A stretch of 64,000 nucleotides of DNA from Bacillus sp. FJAT-18017 (GTDB taxonomy: Bacteria > Bacillota > Bacilli > Bacillales > Cytobacillaceae): NCBI RefSeq assembly GCF_001278805.1, contig NZ_CP012602.1, forward strand, positions 1,343,001 through 1,407,000. The letters are read 5' to 3'. Of the stretch, positions 8,165 to 16,648 are shown one piece after another. Below the pieces are notes generated by a model that saw nothing but the letters and a program-made list of their open reading frames with translations, did not search any database and was not told the DNA's origin. Each line of letters starts with the position of its first letter. The stretch's first letter is position 1. A program made the position numbers and the translations under genes.

Positions 8165-9850
8165 ATGGCCGTGATCGGATCTGTTTTAGAAGGAAAGTAC
8201 GAAATACTTAAGCTCATTGGCCAGGGCGGCATGTCAAAGGTGTACCTTGCAATGGATAAGCGCCTCAATAAGCAATGGGCTGTAAAGGAAATCGAAAAGC
8301 GGGCGCGTGATAAGAACAACGAAATCATATACCAGAGCGCGCTTGCCGAAGCGAATATGATTAAGCGCCTCGACCACCCGGCTTTGCCGCGGATTGTTGA
8401 TATCATTGATAACCGCGACAGAATATTTGTCATTATGGACTATATCGAAGGCGAGCCGCTCGACAAGATTCTAGACGAATACGGCGCCCAGCCTCAGGAA
8501 CTGGTCATTGAGTGGGCCAAACAGCTTTGCGAGGTTCTTGATTATTTACATACACGAAATCCAACCATTATCTACAGAGATATGAAGCCCGCCAACGTGA
8601 TGCTTAAACCAGATGGAAATCTGAAGTTGATCGACTTCGGAATTGCCCGAGAATACAAGGAGCAAAATCTCGCCGATACAGTCAGCCTCGGGACAAAAGG
8701 GTATGCCGCTCCAGAGCAGTTTGGCGGCAAAGGCCAAACCGATCCGCGTACCGATGTGTATTGCCTCGGGGTCACACTTTATCATCTTGTGACCGGGCAT
8801 AACCCAAGCGAGCCTCCATATGAGCTTTATCCAATCCGTTACTGGAATCCGCACCTGTCAGGAGGGCTGGAACGGATTATCGAAAAATGCACGCAGCTTA
8901 ACCCGGATGACCGCTATCAATCATGTGCCGAGCTTCTCTATGCACTCCATCATTATGAGGAATTTGACGACGTATACCGGGAGAGGCAAAAGAAGAAGCT
9001 GCGTAATTTCTCTGTTGTTGCAGGCTCCTCGCTTCTGTTTTTAATGATTGGAATTTTCGGCCAGGTTATGAATGTGAAGGCTGACAATGCGGATTACAGC
9101 CGGAACATTGAATTGGCGAAAAAAGCCTCGGCATCTTCCAAAAAAGTAGACTACTATTTTAATGCAATTGAAATCAAGCCGACGGAAAACAGCGCCTATA
9201 TTGGCCTGCTTAATACGTTCAAGGCAGATGCCAGTTTTACAATCGAGGAAGAGGAAATTTTTAAGAAAAAGCTCAATCCGAACTTGATCGAGTTCCGAGA
9301 GAATCCAGAATACGCCGACCTAGCCTTCGAGGTTGGAAAGGCCTACTGGTATTACTATGATTATGGAAAAAGCGAAGCCTCAGATAATCAGGTAACAAGG
9401 ATGAAGAGCTCGATTGAGTGGTTCGAGGATGCGGTCGAATATGGCTCCGCCGACAAGGATTATTATGAAATGGCTGTTATATACCGTGATATCGGGAAGT
9501 TCAACCAGGACATTATGCTTCAAATTGAAGAAGCGTCCGACCAGGGCAAGTATAAGCCATACTGGGAAAATCTCAAGAAGCTGATTGAGCTGATTGACGG
9601 GAAGCCAAATGAAAGTGAAATCGTTAAGCTAGAGCTGTATAAATTGGCAATGTATTCAATCGAGACATATGCCCGTAAGTTTAAGCTCGATGGCATTAAT
9701 GAGGAAGATATTCGCTCTGTAGCGAATGGGGTTAAGCGCTCGACCAGCAATGTCTCGGTCACCGCAGAAAAGACAGAAGAGATTAAAAAGAGCATTATCA
9801 GCCGTTTTGAGATTACAGATAAGGCAATTGATAATGCCTATCGGGAGTAA
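8165..9850 (+). CDS. Membrane serine/threonine protein kinase
   Basis: A 561-residue kinase. The N-terminal ~270 residues hold a Hanks-type kinase: glycine loop IGQGGMSKVY, catalytic Lys41 (AVKEI), catalytic loop YRDMKPANV (Asp139; the usual HRD is YRD), DFG Asp157, and GTKGYAAPEQFGG. A transmembrane helix follows at about 283-303 (FSVVAGSSLLFLMIGIF). The ~250-residue outer part is helical and TPR-like, not PASTA, so it is not PrkC. Key residues for catalysis are present, which separates it from the EssB pseudokinase of T7SS. It lies directly behind its presumed phosphatase and before the TTVL-motif membrane protein, the likely substrate or scaffold (inference). Confidence 0.92.
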   Translation: MAVIGSVLEGKYEILKLIGQGGMSKVYLAMDKRLNKQWAVKEIEKRARDKNNEIIYQSALAEANMIKRLDHPALPRIVDIIDNRDRIFVIMDYIEGEPLDKILDEYGAQPQELVIEWAKQLCEVLDYLHTRNPTIIYRDMKPANVMLKPDGNLKLIDFGIAREYKEQNLADTVSLGTKGYAAPEQFGGKGQTDPRTDVYCLGVTLYHLVTGHNPSEPPYELYPIRYWNPHLSGGLERIIEKCTQLNPDDRYQSCAELLYALHHYEEFDDVYRERQKKKLRNFSVVAGSSLLFLMIGIFGQVMNVKADNADYSRNIELAKKASASSKKVDYYFNAIEIKPTENSAYIGLLNTFKADASFTIEEEEIFKKKLNPNLIEFRENPEYADLAFEVGKAYWYYYDYGKSEASDNQVTRMKSSIEWFEDAVEYGSADKDYYEMAVIYRDIGKFNQDIMLQIEEASDQGKYKPYWENLKKLIELIDGKPNESEIVKLELYKLAMYSIETYARKFKLDGINEEDIRSVANGVKRSTSNVSVTAEKTEEIKKSIISRFEITDKAIDNAYRE

Positions 9851-9862
9851 AGGGGGATTCAG

Positions 9863-11035
9863 ATGGATGCTTACATTTGGCAAATCATATCTATCGCCGG
9901 ATATTCGCTGGCAGGATTGATGTTTGTGGCAGCCGTTTTCATGTTTTTTAAACTGAATATCCCCGCGATTTATGGCGACTTGAGCGGCCGAACGGCAGCG
10001 AAGCAAATCAGGGAGATTCGCGAGCAGAACTCCAATTCGGGACGAAAGGTCTTTCAGCCAGATGCCTTTAATCTAGAGCGCGGCGAGCTAACATCGAAGG
10101 TAGAATCAAAGTCTCGCAGATTGCGAAAAGCCCTAACGCAAAGAACAGGCTCAAAAAGGCTTGATAAAAAGGGCCAAACTGTCGAGGCCTCCCATCCTAC
10201 AGTGGTCAGCATTCCGACGGATGTCCTTTCGCAAAATAGCGGTCGAGATGTCCATACGGCAGCCTCTGCCCCAATTTACAGCAGCGATGGCACAGTTGTC
10301 CTCTTTTCAACTGATGAAGGACCGATCCAAAGGGATAGCACCTTCCAGTGGGGAGACCGCCAAACAGAAGATGCTGCCGCGATAAAGGAAGAAGCGGGAC
10401 GGACTCTCGAAACCACAGTTCTTGCTGGTTACCAGAGCAGTAATTCGGAAACTACTGTTCTATCAGATCAGCAAAGTGGTAGCACAGAAACCACAGTACT
10501 TGTGAATGACCTGAGCGACACTGCGGAAACTACTTTCCTTGCAGGTGGGCAAAACGGGGGTGCCGAGACCACTGTACCTCCAATTGTACAAAGTGGCGGC
10601 GCGGAAACCACTATCCTTGTACAGGAAGGCCACGCCATGTCGGCAGCGGAAACTGAAGTTCTTTTTCAAAAAGAAGAAGGGTTTGGATTTGGGAAAGAGG
10701 TCTTGCTGGATGGAGCAGAAATTCTTTCCCCGGAAATAGAAGACGTTGCAGCGGGAACCGAAGTGCTCTCAGAAGGAACCGAAGTCCTTGGCGAAATGGT
10801 ACCGGGTACAGTAGTCCTCGCTGGCGGTGTTGAAGCTTTTCCATCTATGGCTATGGCGTTCCCGAACGGAGCGGTTAGCAGCGGTGGGGACCTCCCGGAT
10901 ACGCAGGTTTTATCTGAAGGAACGACTGTGCTGGCGGGAACGACGCTGCTGGAGACCGAGGAGACAGTGAAGCAGCCTATTGAGTTCAGGGTAATAAAAA
11001 ATATTGTCATCATTCATACAAATGAAGTTTTGTGA
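9863..11035 (+). CDS. Membrane protein with array of ETTVL threonine motifs
   Basis: A 390-residue protein with one N-terminal transmembrane helix (about residues 8-32) and a basic stretch (REIREQ, RRLRKALTQR), then a long low-complexity tail. The tail carries [E/G]T[T/E/V]VL-type motifs: ETTVL at residues 183, 196 and 209, ETTFL at 222, ETTVP at 235, ETTIL at 248, ETEVL at 263, then GTEVL twice, GTVVL, DTQVL, GTTVL and GTTLL; a GTVVL also lies before the run. The first six are spaced exactly 13 residues apart. This looks like a multi-site phosphothreonine platform for FHA domains. I know no named family for it. It is 12 bp behind the kinase gene and its end nearly reaches the surface-protein gene. 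Confidence 0.8.
   Translation: MDAYIWQIISIAGYSLAGLMFVAAVFMFFKLNIPAIYGDLSGRTAAKQIREIREQNSNSGRKVFQPDAFNLERGELTSKVESKSRRLRKALTQRTGSKRLDKKGQTVEASHPTVVSIPTDVLSQNSGRDVHTAASAPIYSSDGTVVLFSTDEGPIQRDSTFQWGDRQTEDAAAIKEEAGRTLETTVLAGYQSSNSETTVLSDQQSGSTETTVLVNDLSDTAETTFLAGGQNGGAETTVPPIVQSGGAETTILVQEGHAMSAAETEVLFQKEEGFGFGKEVLLDGAEILSPEIEDVAAGTEVLSEGTEVLGEMVPGTVVLAGGVEAFPSMAMAFPNGAVSSGGDLPDTQVLSEGTTVLAGTTLLETEETVKQPIEFRVIKNIVIIHTNEVL
10409..10618 (+). repeat. Six in-frame 39-bp repeats encoding the ETTVL motifs
   Basis: Codons for E-T-T start at 10409, 10448, 10487, 10526, 10565 and 10604, a constant 39-bp (13-codon) pitch. The motif codons are conserved while the spacer residues vary (Asn/Gly/Ser/Gln rich), as expected if the motif, not the linker, is under selection. 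Confidence 0.85.
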
Positions 11036-11048
11036 AGGAGGGGTTGGA

Positions 11049-14000
11049 ATGAGAATGAGCAGGAAAGAGAAGTATGTTCGGGTCAGGAAGAAATCAAGGT
11101 TCACTCGTGCGATGTCGGTTATGCTGTCGATTATGCTTGTCGCGTATAGTCTGCCATACAGTGCGATAGCCGAAACTGAACAAGAACCACCTGCGGCCGA
11201 TGAAAACTATACCGTAAAGGTAGTTGATAAAGGTGAGCCGGTTGCTAGCCAGGAGATTGTTGTACATAACGGAAGCGAAGAAGTGAAATTCACAGCAACA
11301 ACCGGTGAGTTAGGTGTCGCAGAGTTTCCTGAATTTGCTAAAACAGTTTTTGGAGACAACTTTACTTTTGTTGTCGGTGAGCAATCTTTTGAAAGACCGC
11401 TAACCGAGGGGAAGATTGAGCACCTCATTTTTGATAAGGCAACAGGTGAGGTGACCGAAGAACCGGTTGTGGCACCTGAACCGCCGGGGCCGACCCATTA
11501 TACGGTGACTGTGACCCAGACTGGTGAAGGTAAAGTATATCTTGATAAAAAGGAATATAAAGGGGCAATTGAGTTTAAAAAAAATACAGATGTCCCTGTA
11601 ATTATTGTTCCTGAAAAAAATTCTCTCATTAAAAAGGTCGAAATTGACGGCAAAGAGGAGAAGGTTTCAGATAATCAACAATTCAGTACAAAGATTGAGA
11701 AGATTTCTGCGGATACAACCATCAACGTTGAGTTCGCGGTAAAAACATACACTATTACGTTCAACAGCAACGGTGATGGCGCATTGAAGAATGAAGCTGG
11801 TGAGGTGATTTCCTCTGAAGGCGGCACTGTTACGGTTAATCACGGTGAAAACAGTACGTTCACAATTGACCCGGCAGAGGGGCATCATCTGAAGGAGCTT
11901 CGGATCGATGGAGAAAGATATTGGAATCTTGATAGGCTGAAGGAAGGCGATGTCTATACGTATGCCTTCAAGAGTGTTACAGAAAATCACGAGGTCGAAG
12001 TGATTTTTGAAATCAATACGTATAAGGTAGATTCGTTTGTTAGTGAAGGCTATGGTTCCATTTCGACAGACAAGGCAGAAGTTAAGCATGGAGGTAACGT
12101 CATTGTTACCATGAAGCCATTGAATAACTCCTATGAAGTAGCCGAGCTGCTTGTGAATGGAGAAAATAAGACGGCTGAGATAGTGGATGATAATAACGAT
12201 GAAGGCACCTACTCTTACTCGGTTACCGGAGTGACCAAGGATACCGAGATATCTGCCAAATTCGTACCGGTTCCTGCCCTTGAAGGTGATTGGAAGACAT
12301 ATGTGTCTGTTACACCTGAGAAAGGCAGCCTGATTACAAGCTATAAGGCTGGCAACGATGAAATCCTCGTCTTTTCTAAGGACGCTGTCATTAAGCTTGC
12401 GCCAATTGACCCATATACAAGGCTCAGCTATGCGGACTCGGATTACTTCAGGAATTGGAGCCGCGATTTTACACTAAATGAGCCAACTTCGATTGAGCGG
12501 CTTTTTGTAAAAGAAAGAGGCTGGAAGGGAACGAAGGAAATTAAACTGCCAGGCAAAGTGATCTTGGTTTTTGACACAGCCAGCCCTGTCCTTGATAAGC
12601 CAGCCGTGACCGGAGCAAATGAGGCGAAGGTTGATGGAACTGTCTGGTTCAGCGGAAAAGGGACCGTAACCGGCAAACTGACAAATGTACCGCAAGAGTT
12701 TGCCGATGTGGAATATTCAACCGAAATTGCGAAGGTGTTTTACAGCAAAGAGCCGCATACGTCCAATGAAATGCTGGAGGCTGGTTTCAACAAGGATACC
12801 AACACCTATACTTTTGAAACAGTGGATGAGGATTATCAGGGTACGTACCGAATTTGGGCAGAAGATTTAGCCGGGAACGTATCTGATGTACAGGAATTCT
12901 CCCTGAACATTGATAAAACCAAACCATTGCTCGCTGAAGGTAAAGATGCAGTCACCTTCAAACAGAAAAATGATGGTGTTATTGCAAAAACACTTAACTT
13001 CCTTTCGTTCGGAACGTTCTTCAATAAGGAAATTGAGATTACTGTGAAAGTTCAGGATGATGCATCGGGAGTTAAGGGAATTGCCGTAACGACTAGTGAC
13101 AAGGAAGCAGTGCCAACCCAAGTACCCGATAGCTTTGTAAAAGACGGCCTGACAGCAGAAGCGGTATTTACGCTTGATAGCAATAGCTTTGAAGGTGCAT
13201 TTACTGTAGATGTAACAGACAATGTTAAAAATACAAACCAGATTCTAGTGACGAAGGACAACTCAAATATTACTGCTGACAACAGCGGCGTCGTCATGAT
13301 TGAGAAAACCGCTCCCGTTGGAAAAATAACCGTCAAGCCAAATCCGGGTGTTTCTTCTAACGGAGGCAATCAGTACAACGGTGATGTAAAGTTCGAAGTC
13401 ACAGCTGAGGATGCGGATTCCGGTGTCAATACAGTTGTTATTGATATTAACGGCACGAAAGCCGGAGGGGAATATTTTGACAAGGATGAGAAAATTACCG
13501 GTCCGGTCAGCTATACAATCGATACGGGTGATCCGAAAGTTAAAATTAACGAAGATGGCTCTTATGTAATTTCGGTATATGTAATTGATAACGCAGGCAA
13601 TACATTTAAGACTGATACAAAAACGTATAAGGATGAAACGAGTCCGAAAATCATCGACTATGCCTTTTCTGTTGATGCCGGGAATGGGAAGTTTGAGAAA
13701 GTCGAAGAGACTGACCAGCTGAAGAGCGCTGTTGAACTGACCCAGTACGGCTTTTATTTTAAAAAGAAAACAAAGGTCACTGTAACGGCTGAAGACCCGA
13801 AAGTCGCCAACGAATTCACAAGTAAAGTGAAATCGATGTCTGTGTACTTGAAGGATCAGAACAACGGCAAAACCTATGCGGTGCTTGGAAATGGCTCGCT
13901 TAAGGTAATCCCTGCAAAGGACGTTGGAAATCTTGTTCCTATTCCAACAACCGGAAAGCTGACGTTCGATGTTCCGGCTGCTTTTAAAGGGCAGATTTTT

Positions 14001-16202
14001 GCCAAAGCGACCGACCATGTCAACAACACCGGCGCATTTGAAACACCGGACGGAACGGTTATTGAGAATACACAGCAGCATGAGAAAGAAAAGCATATCG
14101 AATTTGAAAAGCCAGAAGCCAGCTTTAAAGATAAGGACAATCTCGAGCTTTATCCGAAAAATGTTGATGTCAAGCTGACAGTGACGGATACGTATTCCGG
14201 ATTAAGTGAGATTGAATGGTCTGTTGTGGCACCGAATGATAAAGATAACAACCAGAGCGGCAAAATTGTCATCAACAATGATAAGTCGTATGCGAAAGGC
14301 AGCGATGCAGCAGGCTGGAAGCAAACAAGAACTGAAAAGAACCTTGTTACACAAATGACCAGGACCTTGAAGGTGGCCAATAACAGCAATAACATTGTTG
14401 TTAAGGTTAAAATGACCGACAGGGCCGGCAACTCATCAGAAGAAAAGATTGAGTTCAGCATTGACAAGACGGCTCCGGCAATCGAGATGACCTATGATAA
14501 TAACTCACCGGATTCGGATTTCCCTGACTTTTACAAGGCAAACCGGACAGCAACAATTGTAATCACTGAACGCAATTTTAACAAAGAAGATGTTGAGCAC
14601 CTGATTACAAACAAGGACGGAGCGATTCCGGGCTTAAGTGGCTGGACGACACGCACGAATGCGGGAAATCCAGATCAAACGACACATACGGCAACAGTCA
14701 GCTACACGGCCGACGGTGATTACACGTTTGACATCAAATTCAAAGACCGCGCAGGCAATGCTGCCCCGCCGGTTGCACAAAGCAAGTTCACAATTGATAA
14801 AACAGAACCGAAAATCGCTGTGTCCTACAGCAATAATTCGAGTGCGAACGGCAACTATTACAAAGCTCCAAGGACGGCAACAATTTCGATTACCGAGCAT
14901 AACTTTGATGCAAGCAGGATCCGGGTGACTGGTTCGGCAAAAGACAACGGCAAGCCGGCAGCCTTCCCTGGCATAAGCGGCTGGAGTGCCAGGGGCGATG
15001 TCCATACCGCAACGGTTACGTATGCCGCGGACGCAGAATATAGCTTTGACATTGATTACACAGATAAGGCCGGCAATGTAATGGCTGATTATCAGACTGA
15101 GAAATTCATTATCGACAACACCGCGCCAAAGCTGGAAATCGCTGGTGTAAAGGATAAATCAGCCAATAAGGGTGCTGTTATCCCGGTTGTCCGATTCTCT
15201 GACACTAATTTTGACAAGAAGGCTGTATCGATTAAATTGTCTGGTGCAAACCGTAAGACATTAGCGCTTGATGGAAAGTTCGCCAATATTCCAAACGGCC
15301 AGGTATTTACATTCAATCATTTTAAAAAGACAAAAGAAAATGATGACCTGTATACATTGACGGCCACTTTAATCGACTTTGCAGGCAACCAGTCAACGCA
15401 AACAATCCAGTTCTCGGTGAACCGGTTTGGTTCGGTGTATGCGTTCGATGAGTCACTGCAGGCAATCGAGGGCAAATATGTTCAAAACGAACAGGATGTT
15501 GTTTTAACAGAAACAAATGTTGACAGCCTGAAAAAGGATTCGATTAAGGTCAAGATGACCAAGAACGGTACACCTGTCGACCTTGCGTTGGGGACGGATT
15601 ATACCGTAACTGAGTCAGGAGGCGGTGGAACCTGGAGCCAATACAAATATGTGATTGGCAAGTCACTGTTCGCATCTGACGGAAAATACACCGTAACACT
15701 TTATTCAGAAGACGCGGCTGGAAACATCAATGAAAACATTGATGAAACGAAAAAAGCCGAAATCTCCTTCGGTATCGATAAAACAGCGCCAGTCATTGTG
15801 CCAATCGATATTGAGAGCGGAGAGCAATACCCGCTAGAAAACAAACCAGTGACGATTTCGATTAAGGACAATCTTGTCCTTCAGGACGCTTCCATTTTCC
15901 TTAATGATGTTGAAGTAGCCTTCAAGGCAAACGGTGAAAACTATACGTTCGAGATTCCAAGCTCCAACCAGAAGCAAAAGGTTAAAATCACTGCAGTTGA
16001 TGCTGCTGGCAATGAGCTGACGAAGGAAGTGGATGACCTGCTCATCTCCACTAACCCGATTGTCCGCTGGTACAACGACAAGCCAGTGTTCATCGGTTCA
16101 CTTAGTGGCCTGGGAATCATCGGTGTTGCCCTGGCAGCCTTGCTCCTGTTTAGAAGGAAGAAAACTGTCAACGAAAACACAATTGATGAAAAAGTAAGCT
16201 AA
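11049..16202 (+). CDS. Very large surface protein with Ig-like repeats and C-terminal membrane anchor
   Basis: A 1717-residue protein with a long signal peptide (basic RVRKKSRFTR, hydrophobic core, predicted cleavage after SAIA). After it come beta-rich repeats resembling InlB B-repeat/MucBP-like modules (TITFNSNGDGALKN and neighbours, about residues 130-430), then many Ig-like modules marked by recurrent IDKTAP and DRAGN phrases. The end is a transmembrane helix (GSLSGLGIIGVALAALLLF) followed by RRKK, without LPXTG, so it is membrane-anchored with the bulk outside. ATG 11049 is chosen from AGGAGGGG at 11036-11043; a TTG at 11004 would overlap the upstream gene. It closes the phosphorylation operon and may be its envelope output or a T7SS surface component (inference). 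Confidence 0.82.
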   Translation: MRMSRKEKYVRVRKKSRFTRAMSVMLSIMLVAYSLPYSAIAETEQEPPAADENYTVKVVDKGEPVASQEIVVHNGSEEVKFTATTGELGVAEFPEFAKTVFGDNFTFVVGEQSFERPLTEGKIEHLIFDKATGEVTEEPVVAPEPPGPTHYTVTVTQTGEGKVYLDKKEYKGAIEFKKNTDVPVIIVPEKNSLIKKVEIDGKEEKVSDNQQFSTKIEKISADTTINVEFAVKTYTITFNSNGDGALKNEAGEVISSEGGTVTVNHGENSTFTIDPAEGHHLKELRIDGERYWNLDRLKEGDVYTYAFKSVTENHEVEVIFEINTYKVDSFVSEGYGSISTDKAEVKHGGNVIVTMKPLNNSYEVAELLVNGENKTAEIVDDNNDEGTYSYSVTGVTKDTEISAKFVPVPALEGDWKTYVSVTPEKGSLITSYKAGNDEILVFSKDAVIKLAPIDPYTRLSYADSDYFRNWSRDFTLNEPTSIERLFVKERGWKGTKEIKLPGKVILVFDTASPVLDKPAVTGANEAKVDGTVWFSGKGTVTGKLTNVPQEFADVEYSTEIAKVFYSKEPHTSNEMLEAGFNKDTNTYTFETVDEDYQGTYRIWAEDLAGNVSDVQEFSLNIDKTKPLLAEGKDAVTFKQKNDGVIAKTLNFLSFGTFFNKEIEITVKVQDDASGVKGIAVTTSDKEAVPTQVPDSFVKDGLTAEAVFTLDSNSFEGAFTVDVTDNVKNTNQILVTKDNSNITADNSGVVMIEKTAPVGKITVKPNPGVSSNGGNQYNGDVKFEVTAEDADSGVNTVVIDINGTKAGGEYFDKDEKITGPVSYTIDTGDPKVKINEDGSYVISVYVIDNAGNTFKTDTKTYKDETSPKIIDYAFSVDAGNGKFEKVEETDQLKSAVELTQYGFYFKKKTKVTVTAEDPKVANEFTSKVKSMSVYLKDQNNGKTYAVLGNGSLKVIPAKDVGNLVPIPTTGKLTFDVPAAFKGQIFAKATDHVNNTGAFETPDGTVIENTQQHEKEKHIEFEKPEASFKDKDNLELYPKNVDVKLTVTDTYSGLSEIEWSVVAPNDKDNNQSGKIVINNDKSYAKGSDAAGWKQTRTEKNLVTQMTRTLKVANNSNNIVVKVKMTDRAGNSSEEKIEFSIDKTAPAIEMTYDNNSPDSDFPDFYKANRTATIVITERNFNKEDVEHLITNKDGAIPGLSGWTTRTNAGNPDQTTHTATVSYTADGDYTFDIKFKDRAGNAAPPVAQSKFTIDKTEPKIAVSYSNNSSANGNYYKAPRTATISITEHNFDASRIRVTGSAKDNGKPAAFPGISGWSARGDVHTATVTYAADAEYSFDIDYTDKAGNVMADYQTEKFIIDNTAPKLEIAGVKDKSANKGAVIPVVRFSDTNFDKKAVSIKLSGANRKTLALDGKFANIPNGQVFTFNHFKKTKENDDLYTLTATLIDFAGNQSTQTIQFSVNRFGSVYAFDESLQAIEGKYVQNEQDVVLTETNVDSLKKDSIKVKMTKNGTPVDLALGTDYTVTESGGGGTWSQYKYVIGKSLFASDGKYTVTLYSEDAAGNINENIDETKKAEISFGIDKTAPVIVPIDIESGEQYPLENKPVTISIKDNLVLQDASIFLNDVEVAFKANGENYTFEIPSSNQKQKVKITAVDAAGNELTKEVDDLLISTNPIVRWYNDKPVFIGSLSGLGIIGVALAALLLFRRKKTVNENTIDEKVS

Positions 16203-16210
16203 ACTTTGAG

Positions 16211-16249
16211 ACTTCGAAGGTGTGTGGGTGCACCTTCGAAGTTTCTTTT
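16211..16249 (+). terminator. Rho-independent terminator after the surface protein gene
   Basis: A perfect 12-bp stem, ACTTCGAAGGTG pairing with CACCTTCGAAGT, with an 8-base loop and a following TTTCTTTT tract. It ends the kinase/surface-protein transcription unit. Confidence 0.92.
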
Positions 16250-16301
16250 AACCACATTTGAAAACTAGTCCTTTTGCAGTTTTTTAGGGAGGGAGCCGTT
16301 T

Positions 16302-16553
16302 ATGGACGAAACATTATTTCTTTTGATTCTTGTAGGTGTGAGTTTGCTCGTCAATTTCATTACGCTCGGAATGGTGATTTCTTTAAGGAAAAAGGTCGGC
16401 GGCAATTCGTCTGCGACTGTATCCAAAAAATCGAAGGCTCATTCGGCTGAGGCAGCCGCTGCGATTGAAGCCGGAGTTGTTTTTTGCAGAAATTGCGGGG
16501 CGCAGTACGATTCAACACGGACAGTTTGCCCGCATTGCGAAACAGCCAGGTAG
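16302..16553 (+). CDS. Small membrane protein with zinc ribbon
   Basis: An 83-residue protein: one N-terminal transmembrane helix (LFLLILVGVSLLVNFITLG), a short basic and Ser/Ala-rich linker, and a C-terminal zinc ribbon FCRNCGAQY...VCPHCE. It is preceded by a strong AGGGAGGGAG ribosome site and lies after the terminator of the surface-protein operon. The ribbon resembles that of the FHA protein at 5994-7175, which suggests, without proving, that it belongs to the same module. Function unknown. Confidence 0.75.
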   Translation: MDETLFLLILVGVSLLVNFITLGMVISLRKKVGGNSSATVSKKSKAHSAEAAAAIEAGVVFCRNCGAQYDSTRTVCPHCETAR

Positions 16554-16648
16554 AATTAGCAGTGTTTTGATGTTCCTAGTATTATTCGGTTACATAGCTT
16601 TTAAGTTTTGCAGGTTGGAAAAATGCTGTTGAAAGGAAAGGGGTTATT

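Noticed and set aside
8165..9850. EssB/YukC pseudokinase of the T7SS
   Set aside because: The Lys41, YRD and DFG catalytic residues are all present and the outer part is TPR-like, so it is an active-type kinase rather than EssB.
13263..14096. 277-codon minus-strand open frame inside the surface protein gene
   Set aside because: It mirrors repetitive Ig-like coding sequence; composition is Arg/Cys/Phe rich as expected for a shadow frame, and no start signals are present.
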